From: Pseudoxanthomonas kalamensis DSM 18571
GTDB taxonomy: Bacteria; Pseudomonadota; Gammaproteobacteria; Xanthomonadales; Xanthomonadaceae
Reading direction: 5' to 3'
DNA length: 64,000 nucleotides
Assembly: GCF_010211745.1 (NCBI RefSeq)
Contig: NZ_PDWQ01000007.1
Span: forward strand, 1 to 64,000
Shown piece after piece: positions 44,768 through 54,872 of this stretch. The translations under genes were made by a program, and so were the position numbers. The notes beneath the pieces are model-generated. The model was not told the origin of the DNA. It saw only the letters and a list, made by a program, of their open reading frames with translations, and ran no database searches. How positions within the stretch are numbered: the first letter of the stretch is position 1; every line of letters starts with the position of its first letter.

Positions 44768-44857
44768 CTAGTCGCGGACCCGCATCGGCCGCGCACGATT
44801 GTTCGCGCACGGATTGTTGCGGTTGGCGTTGTTGGCGTTGTTGGCGAACATGAGCAT
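44768..44857 (-). CDS. Asn-rich leader peptide of asnB
   Basis: A 29-codon open frame: ATG at 44857 (second in-frame ATG at 44851), TAG at 44768-44770. It begins MLMFANNANNANRNN and contains nine Asn codons, at residues 6, 7, 9, 10, 12, 14, 15, 19 and 20. The remainder is Ala/Arg/Pro and ends RVRD. Its last codons (44779-44788) contain the sequence that can pair with the terminator 5' arm. Low Asn-tRNA charging would stall the ribosome on the Asn codons and leave that sequence free, so the antiterminator forms and asnB is transcribed. With ample Asn the ribosome reaches the stop codon, masks it and the terminator forms. The Shine-Dalgarno is weak. It starts 40 bases after the dapE stop codon. 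Confidence 0.85.
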   Translation of the reverse strand: MLMFANNANNANRNNPCANNRARPMRVRD

Positions 44858-44896
44858 GCAGTCACGCTATCCGATGCCGGTGCTGCAGCGCAACAG

Positions 44897-46027
44897 TTAC
44901 GCCAGCAACCGTTCGATCAGTTCCAGGTACAGCCCCGGCAGCGCCTGCAGTTCGTCCACGCTGACGTGCTCGTCGACCTGGTGGATGCTGGCGTTGACCG
45001 GGCCGATCTCGACGCACTGCGCGCCCAGCGGCGCGATGAAGCGCGCGTCCGAGGTGCCGCCGCCGGTGCTTTCCTCCGGCGGCACGCCGATGAACTGCGT
45101 CAGCACCTCGCGGGCGACGCTGCGCAGGCGTCCTTCCGGGGTGTAGAACGGCTCGCCACTGCGGTGCCAGGCCAATGTGTAGTCCAAGCCGTGTTCGCCC
45201 AGCATCGCCTCGATCTCCGCCTCGAGCCGCGGCGCGTCCCAGTGCGGGTTGTAGCGAAGATTGAACAGCACCTGCAGTTCGCCTGGGATGACGTTGTTGG
45301 CGCCGGTGCCGGCATGCACGTTGCTGATCTGCAGGCTGGTCGGCGGAAAGCTTTCGTAGCCGTCGTCCCAGTGCCGCGCGACCAACGCGGCCAGCGCCGG
45401 CGCGGCCTGGTGGATCGGATTGCGCGCCTTGTGCGGATAGGCGACGTGACCCTGCACACCCCTCACCGTCAAGGTACCGGACAGGCTGCCGCGGCGGCCG
45501 ACCCGCAGCAAGTCGCCCAGGGTGTCGGCCGAGGATGGTTCGCCGGTAATGCACCAGTCGATGCGCTGACCACGCTCGCGGAACATCTGCGCCACTTTGC
45601 GCACGCCGTCGATGGCGTCGCCTTCCTCGTCCGAAGTCAGCAGCAGCGCCAGCGTACCCGGATGTCCGGGATGCGCGGCGGCGAAGCGTTCGGCGGCGAT
45701 GACGAAGGCGGCCACGCTGCCCTTCATGTCGGCCGCACCGCGACCGTACAGCGCACCGTCGCGAATCTCGGACACGAACGGATCGCTGGCCCAGGCCTCG
45801 CGCGGGCCCGGCGGCACCACGTCGGTATGCCCCAGCAGGACCAGCACCGGCCCGCCGCCGCTGCCATGCGAGGCCCACAGGTTGTCGACCTCGCCGAAGC
45901 GCAGGGATTCGCAGGAAAAGCCTGCTGCCCGCAGCCGCGCGGCGATCAACGCCTGGCAGCCGGCATCGTCCGGCGTCAGCGAAGCGCGCGCGATCAGTTC
46001 GCGGGTCAGGTCGAGGACATCGCTCAT
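44897..46027 (-). CDS. dapE: Succinyl-diaminopimelate desuccinylase
   Basis: A 376-residue M20 metallo-hydrolase. Zinc ligands lie in LLGHTDVVP (His about 66), [11 protein letters not shown] (Asp about 98) and LTSDEEGDA (Glu pair about 131-132). A dimerisation domain ([20 protein letters not shown]) follows, and the C-terminal His is in [11 protein letters not shown]. It releases L,L-diaminopimelate in lysine and peptidoglycan synthesis. The length matches E. coli DapE (375). It overlaps the ArsC-like gene by four bases (ATGA) and is followed by the asnB leader, so part of the asnB transcript may come from read-through of the dap operon. Confidence 0.95.
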   Translation of the reverse strand: MSDVLDLTRELIARASLTPDDAGCQALIAARLRAAGFSCESLRFGEVDNLWASHGSGGGPVLVLLGHTDVVPPGPREAWASDPFVSEIRDGALYGRGAADMKGSVAAFVIAAERFAAAHPGHPGTLALLLTSDEEGDAIDGVRKVAQMFRERGQRIDWCITGEPSSADTLGDLLRVGRRGSLSGTLTVRGVQGHVAYPHKARNPIHQAAPALAALVARHWDDGYESFPPTSLQISNVHAGTGANNVIPGELQVLFNLRYNPHWDAPRLEAEIEAMLGEHGLDYTLAWHRSGEPFYTPEGRLRSVAREVLTQFIGVPPEESTGGGTSDARFIAPLGAQCVEIGPVNASIHQVDEHVSVDELQALPGLYLELIERLLA

Positions 46028-46383
46028 GCGCCGATGCCGAAACGCTTCTTGAAGCCGTTGTCGCTGAAGCCCTGGCTGACCTGGCCGTCGTCGGTCACCA
46101 CCAGCGGGCGCCGGACCAGTTGCGGGTATTCGCGCAGCAGCAGCTTCCATTCGGCCTCGCTGCCCGGCGCCTTGCGGTTGTCCGGCAACTGCCGCCAGGT
46201 GGTCGAGGACTTGTTGATCAGCGCATCGAATCCATCCGCCTGACCCGCCCACTCCGCCAGCGTCTCCGGCGACGGCTTGTTGTCGCGGTAATCGACAAAG
46301 GTATACGCCACCCCGAAGCGATCCAGCCACTTCATCGCCTTCTTGCAGGTGTCGCAGTTCTTCAGGCCATAGATCGTGGTCAT
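46024..46383 (-). CDS. ArsC/Spx-family thioredoxin-fold protein (YffB-like)
   Basis: A 119-residue protein with the CxxC-like start [19 protein letters not shown] (Cys10, Cys13), KSSTTWRQL in the middle, and [18 protein letters not shown], the ArsC-family active-site block. It resembles E. coli YffB, which also lies next to dapE, and YffB-type proteins are thought to be thiol reductases rather than arsenate reductases. Cytosolic. Translation is probably coupled to dapE through the ATGA overlap. The REP pair separates it from dapD. Confidence 0.9.
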   Translation of the reverse strand: MTTIYGLKNCDTCKKAMKWLDRFGVAYTFVDYRDNKPSPETLAEWAGQADGFDALINKSSTTWRQLPDNRKAPGSEAEWKLLLREYPQLVRRPLVVTDDGQVSQGFSDNGFKKRFGIGA

Positions 46384-46424
46384 TACCCGTACTCCTGTTC
46401 CTTCGGACCCCGCCACTCAGGATC

Positions 46425-46527
46425 GTCATCCCGGCGAAAGCCGGGACCCAGCTCCTGCCGTTGTTTTGTCTTTCAGTGCTCTAACGACACGAGCATAAGC
46501 CTGAATCCCGGCTTTCGCCGGGATGAC
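46425..46527. repeat. Intergenic REP pair between dapD and the ArsC-like gene
   Basis: GTCATCCCGGCGAAAGCCGG plus GA at 46425-46446 and its exact 22-base reverse complement at 46506-46527. Each arm is itself a hairpin (CCCGGC-GAAA-GCCGGG). It is the same repeat class as the coding insert at 5953-6065. Confidence 0.9.
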
Positions 46528-46536
46528 GGGCAATAT

Positions 46537-47376
46537 TCAGTCCGCCAGGCCGCGCAGCAGGTCGTTGACACTGGTCTTGCTGCGGGTCTTTTCGTCGACC
46601 TGCTTGACGATGACGGCGCAGTACAGCGAATGCGAGCCGTCGCTGGCCGGCAGCTGGCCGGACACCACCACGCTGCCCGGCGGCACGTAACCGTAGGAAA
46701 TCTCGCCGGTCGCGCGGTTGTAGATGCGCGTGCTCTGGCCGAGGAACACGCCCATGCCGATCACGCTGTGGTGGCCGACCACCACGCCTTCGACCACTTC
46801 CGAGCGCGCGCCGATGAAGCAATGGTCCTCGATGATGGTCGGGCCGGCCTGCAACGGCTCCAGCACGCCGCCGATGCCGGCACCGCCGGACAGATGCACG
46901 TGCTTGCCGATCTGCGCGCAACTGCCGACCGTGGCCCAAGTATCGACCATCGTGCCCTCGCCCACGTAGGCGCCGATGTTGACGAAGCTGGGCATCAGCA
47001 CCACGTCGCGGCCGAAGTAGGTCCCGCGCCGCGCCACCGCGCCCGGCACCACGCGCACGCCGAGCGCGCGGAATCGGGCTTCGTCATAGCCGGCGAAACG
47101 CGCTTCGACCTTGTCCCAGAACGGCGCCGGCTGTGCGTCCACCAGCGCCATGTCGTTGACGCGGAAATACAGCAGTACCGCTTTTTTCAGCCATTGGTTG
47201 ACGGTCCAGCCGCCGTTGCCGTCCGGCTCGGCCACCCGCAGTTCGCCGCTCTCCAGGCCAGCGATGGCCTGCAGCACCAGCGGCCGTACCTGCGCCTCGG
47301 CCTCACCCGGCGTCAGTTCGGCGCGGCGCTCGAAGGCGGCTTCGATGGACGATTTCAACGACTCGGTCTTGCTCAA
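46537..47376 (-). CDS. dapD: Tetrahydrodipicolinate N-succinyltransferase
   Basis: A 279-residue left-handed beta-helix acyltransferase. An N-terminal helical domain ([20 protein letters not shown]) is followed by hexapeptide repeats from about 100 ([20 protein letters not shown] and [20 protein letters not shown]), and [18 protein letters not shown] closes the protein as in E. coli DapD (274 residues). It succinylates tetrahydrodipicolinate in the diaminopimelate pathway. The TTG at 47376 is chosen as start because CAGGAG lies 8-9 bases upstream and the family begins near here. The frame stays open further upstream, into a stretch with no similarity. Confidence 0.92.
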   Translation of the reverse strand: MSKTESLKSSIEAAFERRAELTPGEAEAQVRPLVLQAIAGLESGELRVAEPDGNGGWTVNQWLKKAVLLYFRVNDMALVDAQPAPFWDKVEARFAGYDEARFRALGVRVVPGAVARRGTYFGRDVVLMPSFVNIGAYVGEGTMVDTWATVGSCAQIGKHVHLSGGAGIGGVLEPLQAGPTIIEDHCFIGARSEVVEGVVVGHHSVIGMGVFLGQSTRIYNRATGEISYGYVPPGSVVVSGQLPASDGSHSLYCAVIVKQVDEKTRSKTSVNDLLRGLAD

Positions 47377-47416
47377 CGTGGGGCTCCTGGCAGCGGTCGG
47401 CCTCGATGCCGACGGT

Positions 47417-50038
47417 TCAATTCTTCTCGTTATCCAGTCCCGCAAGCAAGGCCTCGCGCAAGGCCTGCTGCGCATCGGCTGTCAGCGGACGGTCGGTCTC
47501 GTCGGTGATCTGGAAGAAATCCTCGGCGCGTTCGCCGAAGGTGGCGATGCGCGCCTCGTGCACGCGCAAGTGCTGGCGGCGCAGCACCTGGGCCACGTCG
47601 GACAGCAGGCCGGGACGATCCGGCACGACCAGACTCAGCACGGTCTGCCGACCGTCCAGAGTGGCGCCGAACTCGATCCGCGGGGCGAAACGGAAGTGCT
47701 TGAGTTGCCGAGGCAAGGCCCGCCGCGAGGTGCGCACCGCGTCCAGCGGACCGTCCAGCGCCTGCTGCAGCGCCTGCGCCACCTCGTCCGGGTCGCCGCT
47801 GGCGTAACTGTCGGCCGGCAGCACCTCGAAGCTGTCGAACACCGTACCGCCCGGCCCCATCAGCACCCGCGCCTGATGGATGCCGAAGCCCATGCGGTCC
47901 AGGCTGGCGAGGATGGCGGCGAACAGGCCGTCGCGGTCCGGCGAATGCACGAACACCTCCATTGCACCGGCGTCCGCGTCGACCCGTCTTGCACTGGCGC
48001 GGGTCTGGCCTGCGCCCACGCCGCGGATCGCCAGCGCCTGCCAGACCACCTGCTCCGGCCGCAGCCGCAGGAAGCTCTCGCGCGGCATCCGCGCGAACAA
48101 GGTGTCGGCCTGCGGCGCCGGCACGCCCTGCACCGCCAGCAGCCGGCGCACCTCACTGCGCGCCTCGGCCAGTCGTGCAGCCATCTCCACCGGATGCTCC
48201 AGCCCTTCGCGCAGGGCGCGACTGGCGGCGAAATACAGGTCGGCCAGCAGCCGGTCCTTCCACGCATTCCACAATTTGGGGCTGGTACCGGCGATGTCGG
48301 CGCAGGTCAGCAGGTACAGATAGTCCAGGTGCTCGCGATCGCCGACCAGGGTGGCGAAACGGCGGATGACTTCGGGGTCGGCAATGTCCTGCTTCTGCGC
48401 GGTCACCGACATCCGCAGGTGCTGTTCCACCAGCCAGGCGACCAGCGCGGTATCGCCGCTCGACACGCCATGCGCCTGGCAGAACTCGCGCGCATCGACC
48501 GCGCCGAGTTCGGAATGGTCGCCGCCGCGGCCCTTGGCGATATCGTGGAACAGCCCGGCCAGCAGCAGCAGCTCGGGCTTGCGCAACCGCGGCCACACTT
48601 CGTGGGCAATCGAAAAACGCTCGTCCGGCCGTCCCTGGGTGAACAGCGCGATGTTCCGCAGCACCATCAGCGTGTGCTGGTCGACCGTGTAGACATGGAA
48701 CAGGTCGAACTGCATGCGCCCGGACACCTGGGCGAAGGCCGGGATCCACTGCCCCAGCACCCCCAGCCGCGCCATCCGGGTCAGCGTGTCGACCGCGCGC
48801 GGGCTGCGCAGCAGGGCCATGAACGCCTCGCGCTGCGCCGGCGTGGCCTGCGGATACGCCGTCAGCCTGGGCAGCGCCTCGGCCAGCGCGCGCGCGGTCC
48901 GCGAATGCAGGCCACGTGCCTGCGGATGCGCCGCCCAGCAGGCGAACAGCGCGAACACCTGCTCCGGCTCGCCGCGCGGCCAGTCGCGCGAACGCGCGGC
49001 CAGATAGCCATTGCGCAGGGCGAACCGGTCGTCCAGCGGTTCCGGCACGCCTTCGCCGTCGAACTGTTCCTCGAAGCGATGCAGCAGCCGGTCGCTGATG
49101 CGGCGGACGATCGCCGCGCTGCGGTAGAACCCCTGCATCATCTTCTCGACCGCAAGGCTTTCGGCGTCGTCGACGAAACCCAGATGGCTGGCCAGGGTCT
49201 TCTGGTAATCGAAACGCAGGCGTTCTTCCGGACGGCCGGCGACCAGGTGCAAGCCGTAGCGCAGGCGGCTGAGCGCATTGCGCTCGCGCGCCAGCGCGCG
49301 TGCTTCGTCCGGCCCCAGGTGACCCAGGCCGACCAGCGCTTCCAGATCGTGCACGCCGAAGGTACGCAGCGCCATCCAGCCCAGCGTGTGCAGGTCGCGC
49401 AGGCCGCCGGGGCCTTCCTTGATGTTGGGCTCCAGGTTGTCCGAGGTGTCACCGTGGCGGGCATGCCGCGCACGCATTTCGTCCAGCTTGGCGGCGAAGA
49501 AGGCGCGTGCCGGCCACACCCGGTCGGCGCCGATGGCCGCCTCCAGCAGCGCGACCTGTTCCGGCGTGGCAACCAGCGGACGCGCCTCGATCAGCGCGGT
49601 CAGCACGGTCTGGTCCTCGGCCGCTTGGGTGGTCTGTTCGGGCGAACGCACCGCATGGCTGGCCGCCAGTCCCGCATCCCACAACCGGGCGAACAGCGCC
49701 GACAGCGCCTCGCGATGGGCCTGCTGGACGTCCGCTTCGGCCAGCACCAGCAAGTCGATGTCCGAATGCGGGAACAATTGCCCGCGGCCATAGCCACCGA
49801 CCGCGAACAGCGCCAGCGGCGCATTGGCCGGCAGGCATTGCCGCCAGACGCGACGGAGGATCTGGTCGACGCCGCGCGCGCGCAGCGCCACCAGACGGTC
49901 CATGCCGTTGCCGCGCACGCCGGCATCGAAGCGCCGGTTCAGGCGCGCGTCCAGTGCCTCGAGGTCTTCGCGCAGCGAGGCGACCGGATCGGTTTCGCCA
50001 GCGGCGTGCACCGCCGGATCGGGCACGGCCGCGGACAT
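47417..50038 (-). CDS. glnD: Bifunctional PII uridylyltransferase / uridylyl-removing enzyme
   Basis: An 873-residue protein. The nucleotidyltransferase domain carries [20 protein letters not shown] (Gly-Gly and DID motif, about 79-98). A GlnD-type linker with [15 protein letters not shown] is followed by an HD domain ([20 protein letters not shown], about 510-530) for deuridylylation, and two C-terminal ACT domains (about 690-770 and 800-873) sense glutamine. It controls PII and so nitrogen assimilation. The length is normal (E. coli 890). It starts four bases after the map stop codon and is likely co-transcribed with map; dapD follows on the same strand. Confidence 0.95.
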   Translation of the reverse strand: MSAAVPDPAVHAAGETDPVASLREDLEALDARLNRRFDAGVRGNGMDRLVALRARGVDQILRRVWRQCLPANAPLALFAVGGYGRGQLFPHSDIDLLVLAEADVQQAHREALSALFARLWDAGLAASHAVRSPEQTTQAAEDQTVLTALIEARPLVATPEQVALLEAAIGADRVWPARAFFAAKLDEMRARHARHGDTSDNLEPNIKEGPGGLRDLHTLGWMALRTFGVHDLEALVGLGHLGPDEARALARERNALSRLRYGLHLVAGRPEERLRFDYQKTLASHLGFVDDAESLAVEKMMQGFYRSAAIVRRISDRLLHRFEEQFDGEGVPEPLDDRFALRNGYLAARSRDWPRGEPEQVFALFACWAAHPQARGLHSRTARALAEALPRLTAYPQATPAQREAFMALLRSPRAVDTLTRMARLGVLGQWIPAFAQVSGRMQFDLFHVYTVDQHTLMVLRNIALFTQGRPDERFSIAHEVWPRLRKPELLLLAGLFHDIAKGRGGDHSELGAVDAREFCQAHGVSSGDTALVAWLVEQHLRMSVTAQKQDIADPEVIRRFATLVGDREHLDYLYLLTCADIAGTSPKLWNAWKDRLLADLYFAASRALREGLEHPVEMAARLAEARSEVRRLLAVQGVPAPQADTLFARMPRESFLRLRPEQVVWQALAIRGVGAGQTRASARRVDADAGAMEVFVHSPDRDGLFAAILASLDRMGFGIHQARVLMGPGGTVFDSFEVLPADSYASGDPDEVAQALQQALDGPLDAVRTSRRALPRQLKHFRFAPRIEFGATLDGRQTVLSLVVPDRPGLLSDVAQVLRRQHLRVHEARIATFGERAEDFFQITDETDRPLTADAQQALREALLAGLDNEKN

Positions 50039-50042
50039 CGGA

Positions 50043-50819
50043 TCAGAGATCGTTGTCGTCGCCCGGCAGCCGGGTCAGGATTTCGACGCCATCCTCGGTC
50101 ACCGCCACCGTGTGTTCCCACTGCGCCGACAGCTTGCGGTCCTTGGTGACCACGGTCCAGCCATCCGGCAGCGTGCGGGTATGGCGGCTGCCTTCGTTGA
50201 TCATCGGCTCGATGGTGAAGGTCATGCCCGGCTTCAGCACCACGCCCTCGCCGGGGCGACCGTAATGCAGGACTTGCGGCTCGTCGTGGTAGACCGTGCC
50301 GATGCCGTGACCGCAATACTCGCGCACGACCGAGAAGCGCTCGGATTCCGCGTACTGCTGGATGGCGTGGCCCACGTCGCCCAGCGTTGCTCCCGGCTTC
50401 ACCGTGCGAATGCCGCGGAACATCGCCTCGCGGGTGACTTCGACCAACCGCCTGGCCATCACCGACGGCGTACCGACGTAGTACATGCGGCTGGTGTCGC
50501 CGTGCCAGCCGTCCTTGATGACGGTGACGTCGATGTTGACGATGTCGCCGTCCTTCAGCACCTTGCCAACGTTGGGGATGCCGTGGCAGATCACGTTGTT
50601 GACCGAGGTGCAGACCGTCTTCGGGAAACCACGGTAACCGACGTTGGCCGGGATCGCGCCCTGCACGTTGACGATGTGGTCGTGGCAGACCTGGTCGAGC
50701 TCCTCGGTGGTCACGCCCGGCTTCACGTACGGGGCGACGACCTGCAGCACTTCGGCGGCCAAACGGCCGGCGACGCGCATGTGCTCGATTTCCTGTGGGG
50801 TTTTCAGTTGTATCGACAT
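50043..50819 (-). CDS. map: Methionine aminopeptidase type I
   Basis: A 258-residue type I Map. Metal ligands lie in NIDVTVIKDGWHGDTSRMY (two Asp), GHGIGTVYHDEPQV (His), FTIEPMIN (Glu) and SAQWEHTVAVTEDG (Glu). The catalytic His is in NNVICHGIP. It removes the N-terminal Met from nascent proteins. In E. coli and most relatives map lies next to rpsB in divergent orientation; here about 5 kb of pilus genes separate the two. The start at 50819 gives the family N-terminus MSIQLKTPQEIEHM. Confidence 0.95.
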   Translation of the reverse strand: MSIQLKTPQEIEHMRVAGRLAAEVLQVVAPYVKPGVTTEELDQVCHDHIVNVQGAIPANVGYRGFPKTVCTSVNNVICHGIPNVGKVLKDGDIVNIDVTVIKDGWHGDTSRMYYVGTPSVMARRLVEVTREAMFRGIRTVKPGATLGDVGHAIQQYAESERFSVVREYCGHGIGTVYHDEPQVLHYGRPGEGVVLKPGMTFTIEPMINEGSRHTRTLPDGWTVVTKDRKLSAQWEHTVAVTEDGVEILTRLPGDDNDL

Positions 50820-50874
50820 TTGCTGATTATCGTCGATTTCGACCCAACCTGAACGGAATGCGGATTCCACCCCC

Positions 50875-50909
50875 GTTCGACCCGTCCATGGCACAGACCA
50901 TGGTCGAAC
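50875..50909. repeat. Imperfect inverted repeat between map and the pilus operon
   Basis: GTTCGACCCGTCCATGG and CCATGGTCGAAC form two arms with a 4-5-base bulge. It lies in the 333-base gap 50820-51152. A CATAAT sequence follows at about 50930. No gene is visible in this gap. It may be a regulatory site for the divergent units. Confidence 0.5.
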
Positions 50910-51152
50910 GGCGCGCCCGCCATAATGTGACAAAATGAGGCAGTTGCTAGCGCATCGCCTTCCCGCCGGCCACGATCAACCACCGCCAAATCCGTGACTG
51001 CCATAACACTTTGCACGCGTTCTCCTGCATGTTTGATGCGGGATGCAGTTCAACGAAAAGTTGGCATGGTCCGTGCGTACACCCGATCACCCGGCGCTTT
51101 CCGACCGGCTTCCAGTTGCCAACTCCCTGAACCACATCTCCAAGGACTTTTC

Positions 51153-51647
51153 ATGAACGTGTTCAAGACCAGCCTGATCGCCACCGCCCTGATTGCCGCG
51201 GGCGTTGCCGGCAGTGCCCATGCCGCTACCGATACCGCTACCTTCCAGGTGCAGATCGTCATCACCGAGTCCTGCGACATCTCGACCGTCGCACCGACCG
51301 ACATCGATTTCGGCACCCATACCCGTTCCACCGGCGCTCCGGCCGATGCCACCGGCACCATCACCGTCAACTGCTCGAACGGCACCCCGTATCAGATCGG
51401 TCTGGACAACGGTCAGAACGCCCTCGCCACCCAGCGTCGCATGGCGAACGGCGGCATCTTCGTTCCCTATAACCTGTACAGCGACAACGGCCGTACCGTT
51501 CTCTGGGGCAACACGTTGAATACCGACACGGTCTCCGGCACCGGTACCGCCGCCGACCAGGCCTATACCGTCTACGGTCGTGTGCCTTCGACCAACTACC
51601 CGACCGGCACCTATCTCGACACCGTCACCGCCACGGTCATCTACTGA
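51153..51647 (+). CDS. SCPU-domain major pilin subunit
   Basis: A 164-residue secreted protein: signal peptide (about 1-24, ending AHA) and one spore-coat-U (SCPU) domain. The domain has ESCDISTVAPTDIDFGTHTR near the start, ITVNCSNGTPYQIGLDNGQN in the middle, and VYGRVPSTNYPTGTYLDTVT at the end. These are the subunits of archaic chaperone-usher (Csu-like) pili, in which the N-terminal strand is donated to the neighbouring subunit. AAGGA lies 6-7 bases before the ATG. First gene of a four-gene operon; the abundant pilin role is inferred from order and single-domain size. Confidence 0.88.
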   Translation: MNVFKTSLIATALIAAGVAGSAHAATDTATFQVQIVITESCDISTVAPTDIDFGTHTRSTGAPADATGTITVNCSNGTPYQIGLDNGQNALATQRRMANGGIFVPYNLYSDNGRTVLWGNTLNTDTVSGTGTAADQAYTVYGRVPSTNYPTGTYLDTVTATVIY

Positions 51648-51652
51648 GCCGA

Positions 51653-52453
51653 ATGAGCTCCGTCGCCGCTCGACAGCAACGGCCAGCGCTGATCCGCTGG
51701 CCGTTGCGCATCGGTCTGACCGGTCTGCTGACTGCGACCTGTGCATTGTTCGCACCGGTACTGTCGGCCGCCAGCCTGCAGGTCGCGCCGATCCTGCTGG
51801 AATTTCCGGCGGATGAGCAGGCGCAGGGCCTGTGGCTGAGCAACACCGGGCAGGCACCGATCCGTGCCCAGGTCCGGGTGATGCAGTGGTCGCAGACCGA
51901 CGGCAGCGACCAGTTGACGCCGACCCGCGAACTGCTGGCCAGCCCGCCGATCCTGGAGATCGCGCCGGGCCAGCGGCAACTGGTCCGCATCATCCGTCCG
52001 CAACCGCAGGCGCCAGGCTCGGAGCTGTCCTATCGACTATTGGTAGACGAACTGCCCGATGCGGAAGCCGAGTCGAACGGCGGCCTGCAATTCCTGCTGC
52101 GCTATTCGGTCCCGGTCTTCGTCCTGCAACCGGGACGGACGCCGGCGATCGCCGCCATCGGGCCGCACCAGCCATACGATACTTCGCCGCTGTCGGCACG
52201 GATTGCCGACGGTACGCTGGAAGTGGCGAACGGCGGCAACACCCGCGCGCGAATCAGCCAGCTCAGCTACGTCAACCGCGACGGCAGCCGAGTGTCGCTG
52301 GTCCCCGGACTGGTCGGCTACGTGCTGGCCGGGCAACGCATGCAATGGCCGCTCGAGCTGCCGGACACCGTACGCCCGGGCGGCGCATTCAAGGCGATGT
52401 TCAACAACGACCGTGAAGAACAAATCCTGCCGTTGCCCGAAACCACGCCTTGA
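51653..52453 (+). CDS. Pilus periplasmic chaperone
   Basis: A 266-residue PapD-like chaperone. A long signal region (about 1-39) is followed by two Ig-like domains. Domain 1 has SLQVAPILLEFPADEQAQGL and ATP-free chaperone landmarks (RELLASPPILEIAPGQRQLV, then IIRP...YRLLVDELP). Domain 2 carries QFLLRYSVPVFV. It escorts pilin subunits through the periplasm and completes their fold by donor-strand complementation. It starts 5 bases after the pilin stop codon, so the two are in one operon. It probably overlaps the usher gene. Confidence 0.9.
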   Translation: MSSVAARQQRPALIRWPLRIGLTGLLTATCALFAPVLSAASLQVAPILLEFPADEQAQGLWLSNTGQAPIRAQVRVMQWSQTDGSDQLTPTRELLASPPILEIAPGQRQLVRIIRPQPQAPGSELSYRLLVDELPDAEAESNGGLQFLLRYSVPVFVLQPGRTPAIAAIGPHQPYDTSPLSARIADGTLEVANGGNTRARISQLSYVNRDGSRVSLVPGLVGYVLAGQRMQWPLELPDTVRPGGAFKAMFNNDREEQILPLPETTP

Positions 52454-54872
52454 GCTCTCCTTGCCGGGAATCGTGCTGTCGTGCCTGCTGTACGGTGCGC
52501 AGGCCGACGCGACCGCGCTTGCGACGGGCACGCACGCCAGCGGCCTGACCCTGGCCGACAACGGCAGCAGCATCGTCGATGGCAGCTTCGACGACGACGG
52601 CCTGCGCACGGACGATACCGAGTTGTATCTGGAAGTGGTGCTGAACCAGGCCGCCACCGGGCAACTGGCCCGCTTCGTCCAGCGTGGCGACCGCTTCTAC
52701 GCCAGCGCCGCCACGCTGCGCAACCTCGGCCTGTCCTGGCCGAGCAGCACGACCGCGAACGGTCTGGTCGCACTCGACGACCTGCCGGGCCTGCAGGCCG
52801 AATACGACCCCGCCGCCCAGCGCATCCGCCTGACCGCGCCGGTGGACATGCTGTCGGCCGCGCCCGCTCAGCTCGGATACCGGCAGCCCGAGGTGCCGCA
52901 GATCGATCCGGCCACGCAACGGCCCGGCCTGATCCTGAACTACGATCTGTACGCACAGGATGGCGACGGCTACCGCTCGGTCAGCGGCTGGAACGAACTT
53001 CGACTGTTCGGCCTGGGCCCGGGCGTCTGGAGCAACACCCAGAGCCTGCGCATGGACAGCGTCGACGGCCGTGACAGCCGCCACGAGTCGGTCCGGCTGG
53101 ACACATTCTGGCAGATCGACTTCCCCGACCGCATGCTGTCGCTGACGGTCGGCGACAGCCTGACCGGCGCGGTCGCCTGGTCGCGCGCCACCCGCATCGG
53201 CGGCATCCGGCTGGCCCGCAACTTCAGCCTGCAGCCCTATCGCATCACCACCCCACTGGCCTCGTTCCTCGGCGAAGCCGCCCTGCCTTCCACCGTCGAC
53301 CTGTACATCAACGGCCTGAAGCAATCCAGCCAGCAGGTCCGTCCCGGCCAGTTCCAGATCGATTCGGCGCCGGCGCTGAACGGCACCGGCCAGGCGCAGA
53401 TGGTGATCACCGACATCAACGGCCAGGCCCGGGTCGTGGACTTCAACCTGTACGGCACTCCGCAACTGCTGCAAGCAGGCCTGTCCGACTGGTCGCTGGA
53501 TCTGGGCACGGTACGCCGCGAATACGGTCTGCGTTCGTTTTCCTATGCCGGCCAGCCGATGCTCAGCGCCAGCGGGCGCTACGGCGTGACCGACGACTTC
53601 ACGATGGAAGGCCATGCCGAAGCGGTGGAAGGCCTGCAGATGGCCGGCGCCGGCGGCAACTGGCTGCTCGGCCAGCGTGGCGGCGTGTTCGGCGTGGCGC
53701 TGGCCGGCAGTCGCCACGCCGGCGAACAGGGCCGCATGGCCGGCGCCAGCTACCAATGGAATTCCAGCCGCTTCAACCTGTACGCGCACAGCCTGCGTCG
53801 CAGCCGCGATTTCCGCGACGTGGCCAGCCTGGAAGGCTCGCTGCTGGCGCGCAGGACCGACCAGATCTATCTGGGCCTGTCGACCCGGATGGGCCAGTGG
53901 GGCGCCAGCCTGGTTAGGCAGGAGTACCCGGACGCCGATCCCAGCCGCTTCGCCAGCCTGACCTGGTCGCGCAGCCTGCCCGGCAACGGCTCGCTCAATT
54001 TCAGCTTCAACCGCGACCTTGAGGATCGCGACGGCGACAGCTACTACCTGTTCTGGTCGATGCCGCTGGATCGCCGCACCTCGGTTTCGGCCAGCGCACG
54101 CCATGCGCCGAACAGCGACAGCCTGACCGCCGAGATCAACCGCTCCGTCCCCAGCGACGAAGGCGGCTGGGGCTGGCGCGCGCAAGGCACGGTTGGCGAC
54201 AACGCCGGCGGACAGGCACAGGTCAGCCAGCTCGGCCGCTACGGGCAATGGAACGCCGGCTTCTACTACTGGCAAGGCAGCGGCAACGCGGATTCGACCA
54301 CCACCTACTACGCCAGCGCCAACGGCGGCCTGGTCCTGATGGGCGGCCATTTGCAGGCCATGCGCCGGGTCGACGACGCCTTCGCCCTGGTGTCGACCGC
54401 CGGCGTGGCCGACGTGCCGGTCAAGCTGGAAAACCGCCTGATCGGCCACACCGACAAGAACGGCCTGTTGTTGATCAATCGGCTCAATGCCTGGCAGGAC
54501 AACCTGCTGTCGATCGACCCGATGCAGTTGCCCGCGGACATGGAGATCGAAACCACCCGCCTGCAGGCGGTGCCGGCCAGCCGCAGCGGCAGCCTGATCG
54601 AGTTCCCGATGCAGCGCACACGTTCGATCACCCTGGTCCTGAACGATGTCAGCGGCAAGCCGATCGCCGCCGGCAGCCCGGTGCGGATCGTCGGCGCCGG
54701 CGACCAGGCCGTCACCGTAGTCGGCCAGGACGGCATCGTCTACCTGCGCAACCCGCCAAGCGGTGCGCGATTGCTGGTAGGCACCGCCGAAAACCGCTGC
54801 ACTGCTACCCTGCCCGACATGGCCGACGATGCCGCGGGCATGATCGATCTGGGCGAGTTGACCTGCCGATGA
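52413..54872 (+). CDS. Outer-membrane usher
   Basis: About 819 residues. The N-terminal usher domain ([20 protein letters not shown]), a 24-strand barrel with a plug ([20 protein letters not shown], then [19 protein letters not shown]), and C-terminal domains ([31 protein letters not shown]) are all recognisable. It assembles chaperone-bound subunits and extrudes the pilus. The start is ambiguous. The GTG at 52413, overlapping the chaperone by 41 bases, gives a proper signal peptide with a basic n-region ([15 protein letters not shown]) and cleavage after AQA. TTG at 52461 or GTG at 52473 would give signals without a basic region. The stop overlaps the next gene (ATGA). Confidence 0.85.
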   Translation: MKNKSCRCPKPRLELSLPGIVLSCLLYGAQADATALATGTHASGLTLADNGSSIVDGSFDDDGLRTDDTELYLEVVLNQAATGQLARFVQRGDRFYASAATLRNLGLSWPSSTTANGLVALDDLPGLQAEYDPAAQRIRLTAPVDMLSAAPAQLGYRQPEVPQIDPATQRPGLILNYDLYAQDGDGYRSVSGWNELRLFGLGPGVWSNTQSLRMDSVDGRDSRHESVRLDTFWQIDFPDRMLSLTVGDSLTGAVAWSRATRIGGIRLARNFSLQPYRITTPLASFLGEAALPSTVDLYINGLKQSSQQVRPGQFQIDSAPALNGTGQAQMVITDINGQARVVDFNLYGTPQLLQAGLSDWSLDLGTVRREYGLRSFSYAGQPMLSASGRYGVTDDFTMEGHAEAVEGLQMAGAGGNWLLGQRGGVFGVALAGSRHAGEQGRMAGASYQWNSSRFNLYAHSLRRSRDFRDVASLEGSLLARRTDQIYLGLSTRMGQWGASLVRQEYPDADPSRFASLTWSRSLPGNGSLNFSFNRDLEDRDGDSYYLFWSMPLDRRTSVSASARHAPNSDSLTAEINRSVPSDEGGWGWRAQGTVGDNAGGQAQVSQLGRYGQWNAGFYYWQGSGNADSTTTYYASANGGLVLMGGHLQAMRRVDDAFALVSTAGVADVPVKLENRLIGHTDKNGLLLINRLNAWQDNLLSIDPMQLPADMEIETTRLQAVPASRSGSLIEFPMQRTRSITLVLNDVSGKPIAAGSPVRIVGAGDQAVTVVGQDGIVYLRNPPSGARLLVGTAENRCTATLPDMADDAAGMIDLGELTCR

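Noticed and set aside
43247-46243. 998-codon plus-strand open frame opposite asnB and dapE
   Set aside because: Shadow of well-conserved asnB, dapE and the ArsC-like gene. It also covers the Asn leader, whose minus-strand reading is the meaningful one.
46024-46383. True arsenate reductase
   Set aside because: No ars operon; the sequence and dapE linkage match the YffB branch of the family.
47111-50149. 1012-codon plus-strand open frame opposite glnD
   Set aside because: It mirrors glnD/map in a high-GC genome; its translation is Gln/His/Arg-rich with no domain, while the minus strand encodes complete GlnD and Map.
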